From the NCBI RefSeq assembly GCF_019890635.1, contig NZ_JAIOAB010000036.1:1-64000 (forward strand): 64,000 nucleotides of DNA, in the 5' to 3' direction. This DNA comes from Streptomyces sennicomposti. GTDB taxonomy: Bacteria > Actinomycetota > Actinomycetes > Streptomycetales > Streptomycetaceae. Below the pieces are notes generated by a model. That model ran no database searches. It had not been told where the DNA came from and saw only the letters and a list, made by a program, of their open reading frames with translations. Positions 46,847 through 55,949 of the stretch are shown here, piece after piece (the first letter of the stretch is position 1; each line of letters begins with the position of its first letter). A program made the translations under genes and the position numbers.

Positions 46847-47926
46847 GTGAAGCTCCTCGTGGCAGCGCACCGCAGGCCCCGGCAACGCCCGCTCAGCAGC
46901 GGCACAGCGCGTACCGCCGTCACGCTCGCCCTGGCGGGCGCGGCGACGGCCACCTGCTTCGACGGGGTCGGACAGGCCGCGCCCCAGCCGACTCCGACGC
47001 AGGTCAGGGCCCGGGTGGATCAGCTGTACCGGGAGGCGGAGACCGCCACCCAGAAGTACGACGGCGCGAAGGAGAAGGCGGACGCGGCCGAGCGGCGGCT
47101 GCGGACACTCGGCGACGAGGCCGCCCGCACCCAGGCGAAGCTGAACTCGGCGCGGGAGACCCTCGGATCGATCGCCGCCGCCCAGTACCGGGAGGGCGGC
47201 GTCGATCCCACCGTGCGGCTCATGCTCTCCGACGATCCCCGGCACTATCTGGAGAGCGCCGAGTTCACCCAACGGGCCGGCGCCCGGCAGGAGGCCGCCG
47301 TCGCCGGAGTACGCGGTCAGCTCAGGAAGATCGAACGGCTGCGCGGTGCGGCCCGCGTCGAACTGACCTCCCTGAAGTCGCAGCAGGCGGAGCTGCGGCG
47401 GCACAAAAGGACGATCACCACCAAGCTGGACGCGGCCCGGCGGCTGCTGTCCCGGCTCACCCCGCACCAGCGCGCCGAGGCGACCGGCCAGGACGCGGAC
47501 GCCTCCGCCGCCTCCCGCACGGCCGCAGCCCCGTCCGCACGCCCGCTCGGCCGTCCGGGCGCGGTCGCGGCGCCCACCTCCCGGGCGGCCGCCGCCGTCG
47601 CCTACGCCTACCAGAAGCTCGGCAGCCCCTACGTCTGGGGCGCGACCGGCCCCCACGCCTTCGACTGCTCGGGCCTGGCCCTGGCCGCCTACCGCGCCGC
47701 CGGCGTCTCGCTGCCCCGCACGACCTACGCCCAGATCAACGCCGGCCACCGCGTCTCACGCTCCGAGCTGCTCCCCGGTGACCTGGTGTTCTTCTACTCC
47801 GGGATCAGTCACGTCGGCATCTACGTCGGCGACGGCCGCATGATCCACGCCCCGAACCCCTCGGCCCCCGTCCGCCTGGCCCCGATCGACCAGATGCCGT
47901 TCGCGGGGGCGACCCGGGTGGCGTGA
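46847..47926 (+). CDS. NlpC/P60 family peptidoglycan endopeptidase (second copy)
   Basis: This 359-residue precursor has a GTG start behind GAAGGGAA. A signal-type segment (TAVTLALAGAATATCFDGVGQAAP) follows. Two coiled-coil helices (residues 45-205) match RipA-like autoinhibitory domains: QVRARVDQLYREAETATQKYD and LSDDPRHYLESAEFT. A Ser/Ala-rich linker leads to the NlpC/P60 domain with Cys in AFDCSGLALAAY, His in SHVGIYVG and a MIHAPNPS loop. It likely cleaves D-Glu/DAP bonds during growth or division. It is a close paralogue of the gene at 43392 in its catalytic domain. Confidence 0.93.
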   Translation: MKLLVAAHRRPRQRPLSSGTARTAVTLALAGAATATCFDGVGQAAPQPTPTQVRARVDQLYREAETATQKYDGAKEKADAAERRLRTLGDEAARTQAKLNSARETLGSIAAAQYREGGVDPTVRLMLSDDPRHYLESAEFTQRAGARQEAAVAGVRGQLRKIERLRGAARVELTSLKSQQAELRRHKRTITTKLDAARRLLSRLTPHQRAEATGQDADASAASRTAAAPSARPLGRPGAVAAPTSRAAAAVAYAYQKLGSPYVWGATGPHAFDCSGLALAAYRAAGVSLPRTTYAQINAGHRVSRSELLPGDLVFFYSGISHVGIYVGDGRMIHAPNPSAPVRLAPIDQMPFAGATRVA

Positions 47927-48038
47927 GGCGGACAGCTTCGGCCGGGAGCCGAGGGCTGGTGCTGCGAGAGGCGGGCGGCGGGCGCCGCGGGCGCGACGAG
48001 TGGCCGGGCGGGGGCCGGGTCCGTTCGTGCGCGGCCGC

Positions 48039-48770
48039 TCACACCAGCCGGCGGGCCGTGGCCCAGCGGGTCAGCTCGTGCCGGTTGGAGAGCTGGAGCT
48101 TCCGCAGCACCGCCGAGACATGGGACTCCACCGTCTTCACCGAGATGAAGAGCTGCTTGGCGATCTCCTTGTAGGCGTAGCCGCGGGCGATCAGCCGGAG
48201 GACTTCGCGCTCGCGCTGGGTGAGGCGGTCGAGGTCCTCGTCCACCGGCGGCGCGTCGGTCGAGGCGAAGGCGTCGAGCACGAAGCCGGCCAGCCGCGGC
48301 GAGAACACCGCGTCACCCTCCTGGACACGGAAGATCGAGTCGACGAGATCCGCCCCGGTGATCGTCTTCGTCACATATCCGCGCGCCCCGCCGCGGATGA
48401 CGCCGATCACGTCCTCCGCCGCGTCCGAGACGGACAGGGCGAGGAAGCGGACCGGCCGCTCGCTGTCGGCCATCAGCGCGGCACAGCGGCGCAGCACCTC
48501 GACCCCGCCGCCACCGGGCAGATGCACATCGAGCAGGACGACCTCGGGGCGGGCCGCGGTGATGACGCTGACCGCCTGGTCGACGTCCGCCGCCTCGCCG
48601 ACGACCTCCACCCCGGTCTCCTCGGTCCGGCCGATCTCGGCCTGGACGCCCGTGCGGAACATCCGGTGGTCGTCGACGAGGACCACGCGCACACGCCGTC
48701 CGCCCGCCCCGCCGGCGCCCTCCGCCGCCTCCGCTCCCGCCGTGCCGTTCGTCTCGGTCGGGTCGCTCAT
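48039..48770 (-). CDS. LuxR/NarL-type response regulator
   Basis: This 243-residue regulator has a receiver domain (RVVLVDDHRMFRTGVQ, phosphoacceptor Asp in VVLLDVHLPGGG, Lys in GYVTKTITG). A C-terminal LuxR HTH follows (LTQREREVLRLIARGYAYKEIAKQL, then VKTVESHVSAVLRKLQL). The ATG overlaps the kinase stop (TGATG), so the pair is co-translated. It is probably the output of the adjacent PspC-containing kinase. Confidence 0.96.
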   Translation of the reverse strand: MSDPTETNGTAGAEAAEGAGGAGGRRVRVVLVDDHRMFRTGVQAEIGRTEETGVEVVGEAADVDQAVSVITAARPEVVLLDVHLPGGGGVEVLRRCAALMADSERPVRFLALSVSDAAEDVIGVIRGGARGYVTKTITGADLVDSIFRVQEGDAVFSPRLAGFVLDAFASTDAPPVDEDLDRLTQREREVLRLIARGYAYKEIAKQLFISVKTVESHVSAVLRKLQLSNRHELTRWATARRLV

Positions 48771-50095
48771 CACGTGTTCTCCGCCCTCTCCATCTCCAGC
48801 TCGACCTCCGTGCCGCCGTCCGGCACCGCGCGCAGCCGGGCCGTGCCCCCGTTGCGCTCCATGCGGCCGATGATCGATTCTCTGACGCCCATGCGGTCGG
48901 CGGGTATCGCGTCGAGGTCGAAACCGGGGCCACGGTCCCGGACGGACACGAAAACCTTCTTCCCCTCCACCTCGGCGTAGACCTGCACGGCGCCGCCCTC
49001 GCCACCGTACTTGGCGGCGTTCACCATGGCTTCCCGCGCGGCTTGCATCTGTGCGCCGATCCTCTCGTCGAGCGGGCAGTCGCCGACCACGACCACCTCT
49101 ATGGGGACGCCATGCTTGTCCTCCACCTCGGCGGCGTTGCGCCTGACCGCCTCGGCGAGGGTGGCCGGTTCGTCGGCCTCGTCCTTGCCGTTGCCCTCCG
49201 GCTTGTAGAGCCAGGCGCGCAGGTCGCGCTCCTGGGCCCGGGCGAGGCGGCGCACCTCCCCCGCGTTCTCCGCGTTGCGCTGGATCAGCGTGAGGGTGTG
49301 CAGCACCGAGTCGTGCACGTGGGCCGCGACTTCCGCCCGCTCCTGGGCGCGGATGCGCATCAGCCGCTCCTCGGAGAGATCCTGCGTCATCCGCACGAGG
49401 TACGGGCCGGCGAGCAGCGTTATGCCGACGAGGACCGCGAGCGCCGCCTGGAGGACCGAACCGAGGTGGGCGGCCGAGCCCTGCAGGACGAAGATCGCGG
49501 TGACGCCCGCCGTGACCAGCAGGACGCCCGCTCCGGTGCGCAGCAGCGTGAGCGTCCGGCGGTGGCGGCCCACCTCGGCCCAGCGGGCCCGGCGGGCGTT
49601 GTCCGCCTGGCGCCAGACCAGGGCGACGCCCGCGGCGACGAGGACGGCCGGCACGAGATACGCCTTGGCCGCGCCGCCCAGATCCACGCTGCCGACGAAG
49701 ACCGTTGCCACGACGACCATGAGGAGCAGCGCGAGTATCTGTCCCCGGTCCGGTTTGCGGGCCACTATTCTGCGGCGGCCGTCCGGCGAGGTCTCGGCGG
49801 TGACCAGCGAGGGCGGTTTCTGGCCCGCGACGCCGCCGACGCCGAGGGGCACGAAGAACCAGAAGGCCGCGTAGAGCAGCGCGCCGAGGCCGTCGGCCAT
49901 GAACAGGCCGGCGAAGACGAGCCGCACCCAGACCACGGGCAGCCCGAGATGCCCGGCGAGGCCCCGCGCGACTCCGCCGAGCCAGCGTCCGTCGCTGCTG
50001 CGGTAGAGCTTGCGCGGCGGCCGCGGGTCGTCGAGGGGCAGTGCTGCGGCTTCCGGCATGCCATCGATGGTCACATGCCGTCGCGGCGGGGACAT
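48770..50095 (-). CDS. Sensor histidine kinase with N-terminal PspC domain
   Basis: This 441-residue kinase has a PspC membrane domain at residues 25-85 (RKLYRSSDGRWLGGVARGLAGHL). Further TM helices follow (about residues 130-230). The HisKA_3 dimerisation region has the phosphoacceptor His in VAAHVHDSVLHTLTLIQ, and the HATPase domain has N-box AREAMVNAAKYGG and G-box RDRGPGFD. It sits next to a divergent PspC/LiaF-like protein, an arrangement of envelope-stress systems. ATG 50095 is used; ATG 50059 is an alternative. Confidence 0.94.
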   Translation of the reverse strand: MSPPRRHVTIDGMPEAAALPLDDPRPPRKLYRSSDGRWLGGVARGLAGHLGLPVVWVRLVFAGLFMADGLGALLYAAFWFFVPLGVGGVAGQKPPSLVTAETSPDGRRRIVARKPDRGQILALLLMVVVATVFVGSVDLGGAAKAYLVPAVLVAAGVALVWRQADNARRARWAEVGRHRRTLTLLRTGAGVLLVTAGVTAIFVLQGSAAHLGSVLQAALAVLVGITLLAGPYLVRMTQDLSEERLMRIRAQERAEVAAHVHDSVLHTLTLIQRNAENAGEVRRLARAQERDLRAWLYKPEGNGKDEADEPATLAEAVRRNAAEVEDKHGVPIEVVVVGDCPLDERIGAQMQAAREAMVNAAKYGGEGGAVQVYAEVEGKKVFVSVRDRGPGFDLDAIPADRMGVRESIIGRMERNGGTARLRAVPDGGTEVELEMERAENT

Positions 50096-50268
50096 CAGGG
50101 TCGGCCCCCGAGACTCCCCTGATCTTCCCCCGGACCGGGCGGAGACGCGGTGCCGGCGGTGCTCGGACGGCCGTCGAACGCATCCCGGGCCGGGCTCAGG
50201 GGCGAATCAGGGTTCGGCCAGGGTCGTCCCGACTCCCGCCGCGGCGGTGCGCCCGTCACCATGGACGC

Positions 50269-51852
50269 ATGACGAATCACCAGCATGCCGCGACGGGTCG
50301 GGGACCCGGCTCCGGCCCCCGCCCGATGCCGGGCGCCGGGCCGCGGGCCGCCGCACCCGGCACGGGTGCGGGTGAGGAACCGCGCCCGCCCGGACACCCG
50401 GGCGCGCAGGCGCGGCAATCAAGCGGACAGCCGGGTGCGGACGACCACCCGCACCGGACCGGAGAGGCGAGCGTGACGGGGACGACGGGGACGGCCGGCG
50501 CGGGACCGACCGCAGGACCGGACGCGGATCGCGACGCGGTCTCCGCGGCGGCCGAGGGGTCCGAGGGCGGACGGAAGCCGTTCAGGTTCCGGCGGAGCAA
50601 GCGGCACAAGATGATCGCCGGTGTCTGCGCGGGACTGGGACGGCAGTACGACATGGACCCGGTGATCTTCCGGATCACGCTGGCCGTGCTCGCCGCGACG
50701 GGCGGAATGGGCCTCATCTTCTACGGCTTCGCCTGGCTCCTCGTCCCGTCCGACGACGAGGACGAGAACGAGGTGCGCAAGCTCCTCACCGGCCGCGTGG
50801 ACGGCCAGGCCCTGGCCGGCGTGCTGTTCGCGCTGGTGGGCTGCGGGGTGTTCCTGTCGATGCTGAAGAACGGCAGCGTGCTCACCTTCGCCGTCGTCCT
50901 CTCCCTCCTCCTGGCGGGAGCCGGATACTGGTCGCGGCACCGGGGCGCCCCCGACCCCGATCCACTGGCCGCCCAGGCCGCCGCCGACGCCCCGCCGGAG
51001 GCGCAGGCGCCGCCGTTCCCCGCCTCCTACCCCTCGTGGTGGCGCGAACCGATCGTCAAGGACGGCACCCACGTCGGCGGCACCGGCTATCTGTGGGGCC
51101 CCCAGGACTCCCGTGACCGGGACATCGCGGCCGCCGTCAACATCAGTCTCGGGACCCGCGCGAGCGAGGACCTGCACACTCCGCGCACAGGCGGTGCCGA
51201 GCCGCCGCGCCGCCCCCGCGGACCGCGCTGGATCGGCGGCTGGATCTTCCTGCTGGCCCTGGTCGCCGGTGGCCTGGGAACCAGGCTGACCTGGGACGAC
51301 CACGCGCTCGGCACCAGTCTGCAGGCCGGTCTGGGATGCGCGCTCGCCGTCTTCGGACTGGGCATAGCGGTCAGCGCCTTCCTGGGGCGGACAGGCGCGG
51401 GGTCGGTCCTGCTGGCGATCATCACGGCGGCCCTGCTCACGGCGTCGGCGGCGCTCCCCAAGAACATCAGCACCCAGTGGACGCACGCGACATGGCGGCC
51501 GGCCACGACGGCGGAGGTGCAGCGCGAGTACGACCTCGGCACCGGTGAGGGCACTCTCGACCTGACCCGAATACGCATCGGCGAGGGCCGGACGGTGACG
51601 GCGCGGGCGGAAGTCGGTGCGGGCCGGCTGCGGGTGATCGTCCCCCAGGACGTGACCGTGCGGGCGACCATCGACGTGGGCCTGGGTGACGTCCAGTTGC
51701 CGGGCGAGAGCTCTCAGGACGTGGATGTGACTCCGGGCAGGCACCAGCAGGTGACGCTGCCTCCGGCATCCGGTGACAAGGGTGCCGGAACACTCGAACT
51801 CGACCTGCGGGTCGGCATGGGACAGGCAGAGGTGAGCCGTGCTGCGTCATGA
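50269..51852 (+). CDS. PspC/LiaF-like membrane protein
   Basis: This 527-residue protein has about 105 disordered N-terminal residues (Pro/Gly/Ala-rich). A PspC domain follows (RSKRHKMIAGVCAGLGRQYDMDPVIFRITL), then several TM helices. The C-terminal beta-rich domain of about 110 residues (YDLGTGEGTLDLTRIRIGEGRTVTARAEVG through GLGDVQLPG) matches the LiaF/DUF2154-type cell-wall stress domain. LiaF proteins repress or modulate a partner histidine kinase, here the divergent PspC kinase. The start is ATG 50269; no strong ribosome site is visible. Confidence 0.9.
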   Translation: MTNHQHAATGRGPGSGPRPMPGAGPRAAAPGTGAGEEPRPPGHPGAQARQSSGQPGADDHPHRTGEASVTGTTGTAGAGPTAGPDADRDAVSAAAEGSEGGRKPFRFRRSKRHKMIAGVCAGLGRQYDMDPVIFRITLAVLAATGGMGLIFYGFAWLLVPSDDEDENEVRKLLTGRVDGQALAGVLFALVGCGVFLSMLKNGSVLTFAVVLSLLLAGAGYWSRHRGAPDPDPLAAQAAADAPPEAQAPPFPASYPSWWREPIVKDGTHVGGTGYLWGPQDSRDRDIAAAVNISLGTRASEDLHTPRTGGAEPPRRPRGPRWIGGWIFLLALVAGGLGTRLTWDDHALGTSLQAGLGCALAVFGLGIAVSAFLGRTGAGSVLLAIITAALLTASAALPKNISTQWTHATWRPATTAEVQREYDLGTGEGTLDLTRIRIGEGRTVTARAEVGAGRLRVIVPQDVTVRATIDVGLGDVQLPGESSQDVDVTPGRHQQVTLPPASGDKGAGTLELDLRVGMGQAEVSRAAS

Positions 51853-52090
51853 ATTCCAGCCGGGGAAGCTGGTGGCCGGGGTGTTCCTCATCGCGGCGGG
51901 TGTCGTGTACGCGGGCGCTGCTCACGGGCTCTGGCGGATCCCCTGGTTCGCGGCCGTCCCGCTCGTCGTGGGCGGGCTGTGCCTGGCCGGCGTCGCGGCA
52001 CTGCTGAACCGGGCCGTACGAAGGAACCGGGCGGGGCGCTGTCGGCCGGGACCGGGACTGGCCGACGTGGGGGCGGACCGGATGGACTGA
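51839..52090 (+). CDS. Small two-TM membrane protein
   Basis: This 83-residue protein has a GTG start overlapping the previous stop by 14 bases. Two hydrophobic helices (LVAGVFLIAAGVVYAGAA and FAAVPLVVGGLCLAGVAAL) precede a basic tail. It is cotranscribed with the PspC/LiaF-like gene and probably part of the same envelope complex. Confidence 0.8.
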   Translation: MLRHEFQPGKLVAGVFLIAAGVVYAGAAHGLWRIPWFAAVPLVVGGLCLAGVAALLNRAVRRNRAGRCRPGPGLADVGADRMD

Positions 52091-52185
52091 GCGCCGGGTG
52101 CCCGCGCGGTCCCGAGCGGGAGGCGTGCTGGAGTGGGCGGAGGGCAGCCCGCGTCCTGGAGACCGCGCGAGCCTGGAGACCACCA

Positions 52186-52344
52186 GGAAATCCCGGCAGC
52201 GGTCGCCGGTGAGTACGGCAGCTGTATGCGCGGGGAGTCCCGGAGGCCGTCAGCTGTAGGTGCGGAAGCGCCCAGCAGCGGTCACCGGTAAGCGCGAGGA
52301 GCCGTAGGTGCGGGGCTCCCGGAAGCGTGGTCAGTGGTAGGTGC
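52186..52344. repeat. Roughly 80-bp degenerate tandem duplication at the 3' end of doxX
   Basis: Two units of about 78 and 81 bp (52186-52263 and 52264-52344) alternate GGTAGGTGC/CTGTAGGTGC and GCGGTCACCGGT motifs. The last unit includes the doxX stop codon at 52331. Confidence 0.7.
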
Positions 52345-52861
52345 GGGGGCTCTGGCGGCGGCGGGCGCGCAGGGCCGCGTCGACGGAGAACAAGGGGGTG
52401 CCGGCGAGGACGAGCGGGAGCCAGGCCATCAGATAGGCGAGGTCGTTGCCGTAGTAGTAGGGAGTGGAGGACCAGCTGACCGTGAGCCACAGGCTGAGGG
52501 AGATCAGCGCGCCGCCGAGTGCGGCCAGGCGGCCCAGCAGGCCGATCAGGACGCCGATGCCGACGGCCAGTTCTCCGAGGGCCATGGCGGTGCCGAAGCC
52601 GACCGGGGCCTTCAGGGACAGGTCCACCAGGGCGGGGACGGCGGAGGAGTCGCGCACCGCGCGCATCGTGTCGCCGATCGACCCGGCGCCGGAAGCCTTC
52701 AGGAAGGCGCCGTCGGTGAGTTTGTCCAGGCCGGCGTAGATGAAGGTGACGCCCAGGAAGACACGGAGGGGAAGGAGCGCATAGCGGGCGGCGGTGTCCC
52801 GCCAGTCACCGCGCCGGTCGCCGTAGGAGGTGTGCGTGTCCATCCGAACGCCGTGAGTCAT
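52331..52861 (-). CDS. DoxX family membrane protein
   Basis: This product is about 176 residues from ATG 52861; TTG 52903 or ATG 52843 are alternatives, and none has a strong ribosome site. Four TM helices show the DoxX pattern (YALLPLRVFLGVTFIYAGLDKLTDG, then GELAVGIGVLIGLLGRLAALGG). DoxX proteins are quinone-associated membrane proteins, in mycobacteria part of a redox complex with SodA and SseA. Two TACGTATG operator-like sites lie upstream. Confidence 0.9.
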   Translation of the reverse strand: MTHGVRMDTHTSYGDRRGDWRDTAARYALLPLRVFLGVTFIYAGLDKLTDGAFLKASGAGSIGDTMRAVRDSSAVPALVDLSLKAPVGFGTAMALGELAVGIGVLIGLLGRLAALGGALISLSLWLTVSWSSTPYYYGNDLAYLMAWLPLVLAGTPLFSVDAALRARRRQSPRTYH

Positions 52862-52908
52862 CGCTGCCAGCCGCCTCTCACCGCAATGCCGTTTACCTCT
52901 CAACAGAC

Positions 52909-52970
52909 CATACGTATGTAAGGAAGGAGTCGCTCAATCACGCCGGACCGATTTTCCGGCTTACGTATGA
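52909..52970. promoter_or_regulatory. Paired TACGTA-centred operator candidates upstream of doxX
   Basis: CATACGTATG (52909-52918) is a perfect palindrome, and TTACGTATGA (52961-52970) is a near copy, centred 51 bp apart. This is consistent with a MarR/HxlR-type redox repressor. A short GTTCCGTCC repeat follows (about 53008-53053). Confidence 0.5.
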
Positions 52971-53100
52971 TTTCGGTCCTGCGCTCGGCCCCTTGGTCCG
53001 TGACCTCTCCGTCCGTTCCATCCGTTCCGTCCGCTTCATCCGTTCCGTCCGTTGAATACCGGTCGGCGCCCTCTCCGTGCGCGGCCGCACCGCCGCGGTC

Positions 53101-54426
53101 TCAGTCCGTCACGTCGATGCTGTAGCGGTTGGTCTCCACTCCCGCCGCGGTGACCAGTTGCACCTCGACGCGGCCCGGTTCGACGTCGGCGGGGACGGGG
53201 ACGGTGAGGGCCGTGTCCGTGGGGTTGCTGAAGCCGCCGGTGACGGGGACGAGGGGGACGTGGACGTTGACCGCGCCGATGCGGACCACCATCCGCGACA
53301 GCCGGTCGGCGCCCTGCGCACCGGGCGGGACGAACCCGGCCCCGCGGATCTCGATGTCGTCGCCGGTGCGGATCGGGGCGTCGAGGTCGCCGGCCTCCCG
53401 GGCGCGGACCACGGAGAGGATGACGGGCCGGCCGCCCTCGGCGTACTTGCCGGCCAGGTAGGTCAGGGCCGACACCAGCACCACCACCGCCAGCCCCCAG
53501 GGCAGATCGGGCAGTTGATCGGGCCGCCGGGCCAGCCGTACCGCGGCGAACAGAAGGGAGACAGCGCTGATGACGACGTACTGGATGTCCGCGAAGGCGC
53601 CGCGGCCGGCGTCGTCGGTGAGGAGGTCGGCGGCGCGGGGGCGGTGCGCCGGCACCTTCTGGAGGCGTTGGCCGAGCACCCGCAGGCCGACCACCCGCCG
53701 CACCAGCACGGCGATGCCGCACACCACGGCGAGCACGGTGACCACACCAACACCCCGGGCCAGGTCCAGCCCGGAGAGCAGCGCGTCACGCTCCGCGTGG
53801 TCGGAGGCGGCCGCCAGGCGGCCGGCCAGGACGAGTACGGCGTACCCGACGAACAGCACCCAGGCCGCGGCGACGGCGCGCGAGGTGGACAGGCGGTTGT
53901 CCTCGCCGATGACCGGGGCCAGCGCGCCGCCGCGCGCCCGGTGGAACCACGAGGCGGCCGTCAGCGTGCCGGCGACCGCCACGGCCGCGAGCAGACCCGC
54001 CGTCCGGGCGGCGCTCCAGCCGGCGCCGATCGCCGTCAGCGCCTGGGCGAGGAGGAGGAGCACCACGGCCGCCCACACCGTGCACACCGTCCAGCGCCAC
54101 AGCCGCGCCAGCCAGGCATCGCCCTCGGCGCGGCCGCGGGCGGCGACGAGTTCCGCGGACTGGGTCAGTTCCTCCGAGACCCACTGGCGGGAGGCCGACA
54201 CCGAGTGGGCGACGGCGGCCGGGAGTCCCTGGCCGGCGGCGAACTCGTCCCGTTTCAAGAGGAATTCGGCAACGGCCCGCCGGTGCCCGGTACGCGCTCC
54301 GTGCGGACAGTCCCCGCACGTGCAGCCGCCCGAGTGGGCAGCCGCCCCCGCACCGTCTCTCGCTTCCTGCACCGCCACGTCCGACGCCCGCCTTCCCCGG
54401 AACCCGCAGAGACCTGCGGCCAACAC
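53101..54426 (-). CDS. Polytopic membrane protein with Cys motif and C-terminal beta domain
   Basis: This 441-residue product has a TTG at 54426 (other in-frame starts such as GTG 54378 possible). An N-terminal Cys-rich motif, GGCTCGDCPHG, comes first. About six TM helices follow (residues 112-345), including WTVCTVWAAVVLLLLAQALTAIG. The C-terminal 120 residues form an IPT/TIG-like beta domain (RTGDDIEIRGAGFVPPGAQGAD ... VTAAGVETNRYSIDVTD). No family name can be given with confidence. Confidence 0.75.
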   Translation of the reverse strand: MLAAGLCGFRGRRASDVAVQEARDGAGAAAHSGGCTCGDCPHGARTGHRRAVAEFLLKRDEFAAGQGLPAAVAHSVSASRQWVSEELTQSAELVAARGRAEGDAWLARLWRWTVCTVWAAVVLLLLAQALTAIGAGWSAARTAGLLAAVAVAGTLTAASWFHRARGGALAPVIGEDNRLSTSRAVAAAWVLFVGYAVLVLAGRLAAASDHAERDALLSGLDLARGVGVVTVLAVVCGIAVLVRRVVGLRVLGQRLQKVPAHRPRAADLLTDDAGRGAFADIQYVVISAVSLLFAAVRLARRPDQLPDLPWGLAVVVLVSALTYLAGKYAEGGRPVILSVVRAREAGDLDAPIRTGDDIEIRGAGFVPPGAQGADRLSRMVVRIGAVNVHVPLVPVTGGFSNPTDTALTVPVPADVEPGRVEVQLVTAAGVETNRYSIDVTD

Positions 54427-54778
54427 GCCTACGCCGTCTGCGAATTGTGCCCTACCTCGGGCATCCCCGGCTGCTCTGTCTGATCAGTGCGGGTGAAGCT
54501 CGGGCCATTGGGTTGACCCGGCGGCAGGACTGTCCGCCAGGGTGCGCGTCGGAGGGTCCGGCCGAGGCGGTGCGACGGGGAGGTGCGGGACGGTCCGTCG
54601 GACCAGCTCAGGCGGGGTCGGGGTTGGGTTCGGGTGCGGCGGCTTGGCGGGGTCGGGGCCGGGCGCGGCGGTCGGCAGGGCCAGGATCGAAGTCGGGCGT
54701 GGCGGCTCGGCAGTGTCGGGGTCGGGCGTGGCGGCTCGGCGGGGTCGGCGTCGGGCGTGGCGGCTCGGCGGGGCGGGG
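54427..54778. other. Repeat-rich intergenic region
   Basis: These 352 bases are mostly repeats, including three 29-bp units at 54692-54778 ending just before the aldolase stop codon. Earlier, more degraded copies lie around 54625-54690. No gene is supported. Confidence 0.7.
54692..54778. repeat. 29-bp tandem repeat, three copies, abutting the class II aldolase stop
   Basis: Units at 54692-54720, 54721-54749 and 54750-54778 share GTCGGGCGTGGCGGCTCGGC and differ only in the last third. Confidence 0.9.
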
Positions 54779-55606
54779 TCAGGTGTCGAGGTCGGTCGGT
54801 GGGGTGGGGGCGTGGCTCAGCAGGTCGGGTTCGCTGCGGGTGATGTCCTGCCAGAGGGGCTGGTAGTTGATCCAGGCCACCAAGTCGCCGCCGAGCTGTT
54901 CCCGGGTCGCGACCGCCACCTTGTGGTCGATGAGGACGGGGCGGCCCGCGGCTCGGGCGGTGAGCTGCACCTCGGCGGAGCGTTCCATGGACAGGAACCA
55001 CCAGGCGGCGGCGTCCACCGAGTCGCCGACGGTGAGGAGGCCGTGGTTGCGCAGGACCAGCGCCTTGCCGGAGCCGAGCACGGCCGCGATGCGGCGGCCT
55101 TCCTCGGCGTCGACGGTGACGCCGGTGTAGGCGTCGTAGACGGCGTGGTCCTGGTAGAAGGCGCAGCTCTCCTGGGTGATGGGGTCCAGGAGTTCACCCA
55201 GGGCGGCCAGCGCGCGGCCGTGCACCGAGTGGCAGTGGGCGACGGCGACGACGTCCGGGCGGGCGGCGTGGACCTGGGCGTGCACGGTGAACGCGGCCTG
55301 GTTGACGTGGTAGCGGCCCTCGACGACCTGTCCGTCCTGGTTGGCGAGCACGAGGTCGGCCACGGTGACGTGCTGGAAGGGCATGCCGAAGGGGTTGACC
55401 CAGAAGCAGTCGCTGAACTCGGGGTCGCGGGCGGTGATGTGGCCGGAGACGCCGTCCTCGAAACCGCGTCGTCCGAAGATGCGCAGGGCGGCGGCGAGGC
55501 GTTCCTTGCGGTGCCGGCGTTCGTCCTCGACCGAGTCGTGGCGCGGCGGCATGGCGAACCGCAGCTTGTCGGTCGGCAGGGGCGGGGGCGGAGTGGGGCC
55601 GTGCAT
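54779..55606 (-). CDS. Class II aldolase/adducin family protein
   Basis: This 275-residue protein starts at ATG 55606 after CGGAGGAACC. It has the class II aldolase fold with zinc ligands in VAVAHCHSVHGRAL, the Glu of ITQESCAFYQDHAVY, and the loop ALVLRNHGLLTVGDSVDAA. The family includes fuculose-phosphate aldolases and related decarboxylases. The substrate is not assignable. A 29-bp repeat array follows the stop codon. Confidence 0.93.
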   Translation of the reverse strand: MHGPTPPPPLPTDKLRFAMPPRHDSVEDERRHRKERLAAALRIFGRRGFEDGVSGHITARDPEFSDCFWVNPFGMPFQHVTVADLVLANQDGQVVEGRYHVNQAAFTVHAQVHAARPDVVAVAHCHSVHGRALAALGELLDPITQESCAFYQDHAVYDAYTGVTVDAEEGRRIAAVLGSGKALVLRNHGLLTVGDSVDAAAWWFLSMERSAEVQLTARAAGRPVLIDHKVAVATREQLGGDLVAWINYQPLWQDITRSEPDLLSHAPTPPTDLDT

Positions 55607-55949
55607 GGTTCCTCCGGCGCGGTTCGGCGTACGGGCGGAAGGTACCGGCGGTCGGGGCGGGATGACAGCGCCGGGTTGTGAAGATGCGGCGCAGGGCGCT
55701 CCGCGCGGCGGGGGGCCGGAGGCGGGGGGCGGGCAGTGGGTGCGGCTCATGGAGGTGCCCGGACGGCTCCGCCGGGGCCACCGCCGCCGCCGTCATCGCC
55801 CGTGGCTCGTCGCCCCACCGCCCCGCCGCCTCGTCGTCTGACCGAGCCGCCCGGCTCGACCGCTCCGCCGATCCGACCGAGGAAGCCTGTCTCGACCGCA
55901 CTGCCGAGCCGGCCGAGACGCCTGCTCCGACCGCCGCGTCCGGCGGCCC

